Notes under the pieces: generated by a model
Told to the model about the DNA's origin: nothing
Seen by the model: only the letters and a program-made list of their open reading frames with translations
Databases searched by the model: none
DNA from: Hybos culiciformis
Lineage: Eukaryota; Arthropoda; Insecta; Diptera; Hybotidae
Assembly (NCBI GenBank): GCA_964007475.1
Contig: OZ023273.1
Span: forward strand, 39,061,525 to 39,125,524
Direction of reading: 5' to 3'
Length of the DNA: 64,000 bases
Position numbers and translations under genes: made by a program
Shown: in pieces, positions 63,380 to 64,000 of the stretch
Layout of the letters: each line of letters begins with the position of its first letter
Position numbering within the stretch: position 1 is the stretch's first letter

Positions 63380-64000
63380 GTAAGTAAGTTGGCAATGTAA
63401 ATATTAAAATGAACTTAAAATTTTACCCCTTTTTTATCATTGCATTTATATTTGAATTAATATACACTTATTGATCATATATTATTAAAATTATGGAAAA
63501 CCTAAAAACTATATTTTGGATATTATTAAATTTTTTAATTTTTAAGTGCATGTTATATTTTCATAAGTTTTCGATTAGATATTATTTTAAGATTACAGTA
63601 TAGCTGAGTGTTACACAACATGCTCTATATATAATTATAATTCACAAAAGCTCAAATTGTCAGTTATTTCGTACAAAAAGTGTACATATTATGAATTAAA
63701 AAAAATTTAGGTCAATTTTTTATTTTTTTTTTCCTTCTTTATTAAATTCTAAATAAATATTCTTTTCAAATCAAAAAAAAAAAAAAAATATTATCACCGA
63801 CAAAAATTAAAAAAATAAATTTAAATAAAAATAAATAAATAATATAATATTTTATTTAGTTTAAAAAAAATAAATTTTTTTATTTAAAAATTTAAATATA
63901 AACACTAACACTTTTATATATTATGTACATATCTTTTTTTATTTTATATTAATTTAATTTGACAATCATTTTTAGATGCAAAATAAAGAAATAAACAAAA

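Larger units (their letters stand above)
60322..64000. other. AT-rich sequence, no gene established
   Basis: A patch at 62030-62110 is open on both strands; the minus strand reads FLYSPKMNKNRLLGDLNGN before a stop. CGTAG after a long T run at 60715 is acceptor-like. Otherwise homopolymer-rich DNA, including T-rich sequence at 63120-63340. Confidence 0.45.

Noticed and set aside
1..64000. CRISPR arrays, operons, ribosome binding sites, LTR elements, rRNA genes
   Set aside because: Nothing of these kinds was seen: no regularly spaced repeats, no long direct terminal repeats, and no rRNA-like conserved GC-rich blocks. The sequence is eukaryotic in character.

Overview
The window is a very AT-rich stretch of a eukaryotic nuclear genome; by eye only about one base in five is G or C. 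It has long homopolymer A and T runs, TA and TAA microsatellites, GT-AG splice signals, small inverted-repeat transposons and tRNA-derived repeats. Nothing looks bacterial, viral or organellar. The one confidently recognised coding segment is arthropod-like, so an insect is the best guess. The extreme AT content would suit the known very GC-poor insects, such as aphidiine braconid wasps, but that is inference from composition only.

The one firm gene segment is on the minus strand at 34571-34454. It is a first coding exon of 39 codons plus one base. It carries the N-terminal signature of the Nova/pasilla family of KH-domain splicing regulators and ends in a perfect GTAAGT donor. The gene reads leftward. 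I see no KH-domain exon between 34453 and position 1, so almost the whole left half appears to be part of one first intron of at least 34 kb.

Mobile elements are the other well-supported content. Two copies of one short inverted-repeat element lie at 15891-16145 and 21650-21912. A TA-flanked element with 24-bp perfect terminal repeats lies at 26570-27330 and contains a tRNA-like sequence with an A-rich tail. A TTAA-flanked element lies at 29266-30014. A 145-bp hairpin element with a 5-bp target duplication lies at 35397-35541. Two diverged copies of a tRNA-derived, SINE-like sequence lie at 3327-3408 and 50114-50196.

To the right of the pasilla exon I see no complete gene. Several weak plus-strand exon candidates combine a splice signal, a start or a stop with unusually GC-rich coding-like sequence: 35693-35725, 40139-40197, 44166-44383, 56116-56203 and 60266-60321. 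They do not join into a recognisable protein. At this base composition, open frames of 35-50 codons are expected by chance in large numbers, so all of them carry low confidence. Most longer open frames in the window are chance products of AT-rich or alternating purine-pyrimidine sequence.
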